Shown: positions 5,012-7,548 of the stretch, piece by piece | How the letters are laid out: the number at the start of each line of letters is the position of its first letter | How positions within the stretch are numbered: the first letter of the stretch is position 1 | Assembly: GCA_031254675.1 (NCBI GenBank) | Contig: JAIRTV010000170.1 | Span: 1 to 7,548, forward strand | Direction: 5' to 3' | Length of the DNA: 7,548 bases | From: Planctomycetaceae bacterium | GTDB lineage: Bacteria > Planctomycetota > Planctomycetia > Pirellulales > Thermoguttaceae | The notes under the pieces: generated by a model | Told to the model about the DNA's origin: nothing | Databases searched by the model: none | The model's input: only the letters and a program-made list of their open reading frames with translations | Translations under genes and position numbers: made by a program

Positions 5012-6313
5012 ATGAAATCAAGCACGGTTATTAGTTTTTTTATTGCGGTGTCCTTATTATTCTTTACCGGTTCCGGTCAAGCACAATATGGCGGCGCCCA
5101 ACTTTTCAACGGCAATTCCGGTACGTACGGTTCGATTGGTTACGGCTCTGCGACATCGAGTTCCGGCAATTACGGATCGACGCAAAATAATATTGTTCTC
5201 AATTTTAACCCGAATCATTACAATCCGGTGTTGATTGCTCAAAACACAACCACCGGAACGATCTCACCAATAACACCGGCAACGCCCAACTATCCCACGA
5301 CAACTCCGTCGGCGACATCTCCGATAATTCCCTCGACGGTTCCGCCACCAATTCCGGCAAACTCTTTGTCGCTCCTTTCGCCGTTTGATCCTTACGCAAC
5401 TCCTTATCCTTCTTCTGGTTCCGGTTCGCTGCTTGATTCCGCTTCCTACAACGCGAATTCCGCTTACATCGGAAGTTCAGGAATTTATTCCGGCAACTTC
5501 GAACGATTCGTGCCGGAAACTTACGCCGCAATGCGTCGGTTTCGGGAAGCGACACGATTCGATTACACCTTTTTACCGGGCGGAAACAAATCAAATTCGT
5601 TTGGCATGAACGAAATTGATATTCGCATGCAATTAGGAATTCCATGCCGATTTATTCCGAATCACGGTTCGGGAACAGGATTCTTTTATGTTGCGCCGGG
5701 AACCAATCTCGTGTGGTGGGAAGGTCCCGTCGGTCCACCGAATATGTCTCCAAACGGTTTTGGAGCGTTTATTGATTTCGGAATGCAACCGCAATTCAAC
5801 GAAGTTTTTTCTCTCAATATGTGGTTTCGGCTTGGAGTGTTTTCCGATTTCAAACATGTTTCGTCGGAATCATTTCGGTATCAGGGGCGGTTTGAAGGTT
5901 TATTCAATGTCTCGCCGAATGTTCAGATTTCCGCTGGAATAATTTATCTGGATCGGGTTCGGCTTAAAATTTTGCCAACCGGCGGGATCATTTGGACTCC
6001 ACGCGATGATTTGGTACTCAAATTGGTGTTCCCCAATCCGAAAATTTCCAAACGACTCTGGAACAGCGGCAACGCAGAATGGTGGGGATATATTCAAGGT
6101 GATTATGGTGGCGGGAGTTGGAGTATCGACGGAATCGGAAAAACAGATTACAACGATATCCGAATCGGTGCCGGATTGGAATTTGAAACATTAACCCGCA
6201 TCGGCGGTTATCTGGAATTTGGCGGAAGTTTCGCGCGGGAATTGTATTCACACAACCGTCATTGGGCAAAACCTCCTAGTGTTCTTTACTTAAAAACTGG
6301 ATTTATTTTTTAA
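5012..6313 (+). CDS. Secreted outer-membrane beta-barrel protein, planctomycete family (DUF6268-like)
   Basis: This 433-residue exported protein has three parts. A signal peptide (MKSSTVISFFIAVSLLFF) ends at a likely GQA|QYGG cleavage site after residue 24. A low-complexity region to about 170 is rich in Gly/Ser/Tyr and then Thr/Pro/Ser. From about 180 to the end there is an all-beta domain with alternating aromatic strands, containing YLDR at 312-315, IIWTPRDD, DYGGGSW at 364-370 and a terminal YLKTGFIF. A final phenylalanine after alternating hydrophobics is the usual barrel-insertion signal of outer-membrane proteins. The domain matches my recollection of DUF6268-type proteins common in planctomycetes; their substrate is unknown. 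I chose ATG 5012. An in-frame ATG at 4994 is possible, but AAAGGGA lies only about one base before it, too close to serve as a ribosome site. It is followed after 66 bp by a paralogue. Confidence 0.75.
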   Translation: MKSSTVISFFIAVSLLFFTGSGQAQYGGAQLFNGNSGTYGSIGYGSATSSSGNYGSTQNNIVLNFNPNHYNPVLIAQNTTTGTISPITPATPNYPTTTPSATSPIIPSTVPPPIPANSLSLLSPFDPYATPYPSSGSGSLLDSASYNANSAYIGSSGIYSGNFERFVPETYAAMRRFREATRFDYTFLPGGNKSNSFGMNEIDIRMQLGIPCRFIPNHGSGTGFFYVAPGTNLVWWEGPVGPPNMSPNGFGAFIDFGMQPQFNEVFSLNMWFRLGVFSDFKHVSSESFRYQGRFEGLFNVSPNVQISAGIIYLDRVRLKILPTGGIIWTPRDDLVLKLVFPNPKISKRLWNSGNAEWWGYIQGDYGGGSWSIDGIGKTDYNDIRIGAGLEFETLTRIGGYLEFGGSFARELYSHNRHWAKPPSVLYLKTGFIF

Positions 6314-6357
6314 TTTGGAAAATGTGATTGGTTAATTGGTTACCGGCAATTTCCAAA
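6314..6357. repeat. 8-bp inverted repeat between the two barrel genes
   Basis: TTTGGAAA (6314-6321) and TTTCCAAA (6350-6357) are perfectly complementary across a 28-nt loop, starting right after the upstream stop codon. There is no T-tract and the stem is AT-rich, so it is unlikely to be an efficient terminator. It could attenuate or stabilise the transcript between the paralogues. Confidence 0.3.
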
Positions 6358-6379
6358 CCACAAATCAAAAACCGCATAC

Positions 6380-7548
6380 ATGAATCGTTTTATTGTTTTC
6401 GTTACTGTGATTGTGATTTCTTTCGGTTGTCGAGTAACGGCGTCCGATACGGTGTATATTCCGGCAAATTCGTTTCCGCCCGAAACAATTGATCTCAATC
6501 CGTATCCTGGTTTGGGAGCCAACGCTGTTACCGGAGAATCTTACGTGATTCCCGTACAAACCTATTCCGGTTTGTCGTCTGGTTCGCCCACAAGCCCCGC
6601 CGCCGCAACCTCATCATTCTCCTCAACATTATCAGCGGAAAAGTGGTTGCCGGATTTGTCGGACGACGAACTCGCCAATTCCGTTTTCACGTCAACACCC
6701 AAAACAACAGGCGAACTTTATCTTTCACGTATTCCAAATGGAAAACGTACAGGAATGTTCCAGAAAGCGAATTTCAATGCACTTTGGGCGCCAAATAGTG
6801 GTGGTCATAAAGGTCTTGGTCTTACGCAACTTGATCTTTCGGCAATGTTTGCATTACCGTTACCGTCGCCGGATTCGCCGTTGATTATTACTCCGGCGTT
6901 TCAGGCAACATTTTTTGATCCGAAAATCAATAATTACGCTACAAAGAAAACCTTGTACACAACCGGTTTCGATTTCCGTTGGATTAAGCCGGTGGTTCAA
7001 AACAAATGGACGCTTGATTTGGGGGTTGCGGTGCAATACAGTGGAGATTTCGAGGTTAAAGGCAGTAAAGCGTTACGATTTCCTGCGCACATTGCGTCGG
7101 TGTGGAATTGCAATCCGCGTTTGAAGGTAATTTTAGGCGTGGTTTATTTGGATCGCAAAGATGATTACAATTGGCTTCCGATGGCGGGGTTAATTTGGAC
7201 GCCGCATGAAGATATTAGTGTTGAGTTGGTGGTGCCGCGAATACGAATTGCGGAACGGGTTTATTGGTTTGGTTTGGCGCCTGGCAGTGAAACATCGGAT
7301 TGGGTTTACACCGCATTCGAATTAAACGGCGGTTCGTGGGGTTACGAATTGCAAAACGTTTCCGCAACATTTAACGATACGATTGATTATCGTGACTTAA
7401 AATTGTTACTCGGATATGAACGACGTTGTGCGTCCGGCATAACACTCGGTTTGGAGTTTGGATACATGTTTGCACGAAAATACGAATTAGACCGAATTGG
7501 TTACAAAACTCATCCGGCTGATTGTGTATTTTTAAGAATCCGAACATC
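6380..7548 (+). CDS. Second secreted beta-barrel protein, paralogue of the upstream gene (3' end cut by window)
   Basis: An open frame from ATG 6380 runs off the right edge after 389 codons. It starts with a signal peptide, MNRFIVFVTVIVISFG, with probable signal-peptidase I cleavage after VTA (residue 21). A cysteine at 17 follows SFG, a poor lipobox, so a lipoprotein is less likely. A Ser/Thr/Ala/Pro-rich linker covers about 60-85, and the beta domain follows from about 110. Landmarks match the upstream protein in order: VVYLDRKD (Y256), LIWTPHED, then ELNGGSWGYE (G317-W320), then DYRDLKLLLGYE, then FARKYELDR. The last visible residues, CVFLRIRT, align with SVLYLKTGFIF of the paralogue, so only a few residues and the stop are missing. 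No Shine-Dalgarno is visible; co-transcription with the upstream gene is likely given the 66-bp gap. The ligand or transport role is unknown. Confidence 0.8.
   Translation, partial: MNRFIVFVTVIVISFGCRVTASDTVYIPANSFPPETIDLNPYPGLGANAVTGESYVIPVQTYSGLSSGSPTSPAAATSSFSSTLSAEKWLPDLSDDELANSVFTSTPKTTGELYLSRIPNGKRTGMFQKANFNALWAPNSGGHKGLGLTQLDLSAMFALPLPSPDSPLIITPAFQATFFDPKINNYATKKTLYTTGFDFRWIKPVVQNKWTLDLGVAVQYSGDFEVKGSKALRFPAHIASVWNCNPRLKVILGVVYLDRKDDYNWLPMAGLIWTPHEDISVELVVPRIRIAERVYWFGLAPGSETSDWVYTAFELNGGSWGYELQNVSATFNDTIDYRDLKLLLGYERRCASGITLGLEFGYMFARKYELDRIGYKTHPADCVFLRIRT

Noticed and set aside
5205..5645. Minus-strand 146-residue frame inside the first barrel gene
   Set aside because: It is an antisense shadow of the Thr/Pro/Ser-rich linker, where codon bias removes stops on the opposite strand.

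Overview
The window most likely comes from a planctomycete (Pirellulales-type). I infer this from the two tandem outer-membrane-barrel proteins at the right end, which match a family I know mainly from planctomycetes. Weak or absent Shine-Dalgarno sites for several genes and a short Cys-lipoprotein between metabolic genes fit the same picture. I could not run a database search, so the phylum is an inference.

Layout: (1) Positions 3-140 are the last 45 codons of a gene that resembles the C-terminus of IS630-family transposases. (2) Positions 141-627 hold no gene but are dense in repeats: an inverted-repeat element (153-324) made of stacked hairpins, three 21-bp tandem repeats (316-378), a run of 7-bp repeats (394-428) and a possible promoter (531-539). 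(3) Positions 628-2370 encode a complete 580-residue acyl-CoA dehydrogenase of the long, extra-C-terminal-domain type. (4) A 75-residue lipoprotein lies on the minus strand (2430-2657), convergent with the dehydrogenase and divergent from the next gene. (5) Positions 2822-4081 encode a complete L-rhamnose isomerase with every metal ligand present. A small multi-pass membrane protein with glycine-every-third-residue ladders follows 45 bp later (4127-4498). (6) Positions 4499-4993 are AT-rich and lack a convincing gene. They contain a long imperfect inverted repeat that begins at the end of the membrane-protein gene, a start-less open frame, and a palindrome plus TTGACA box before the next gene. 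(7) Positions 5012-6313 and 6380-7548 are two paralogous secreted proteins ending in an outer-membrane-type beta-barrel domain. They are 66 bp apart, and the second is cut by the window edge only a few residues before its expected end.

Functionally, the dehydrogenase (acyl-CoA oxidation) and RhaA (L-rhamnose to L-rhamnulose) are ordinary catabolic enzymes without their pathway partners in view. The barrel pair probably forms one transcription unit and acts at the outer membrane. I see no defence system, CRISPR array or RNA gene. The most unusual material is the hairpin/tandem-repeat block after the transposase tail, the glycine-ladder membrane protein, and the 114-bp inverted-repeat segment behind it.
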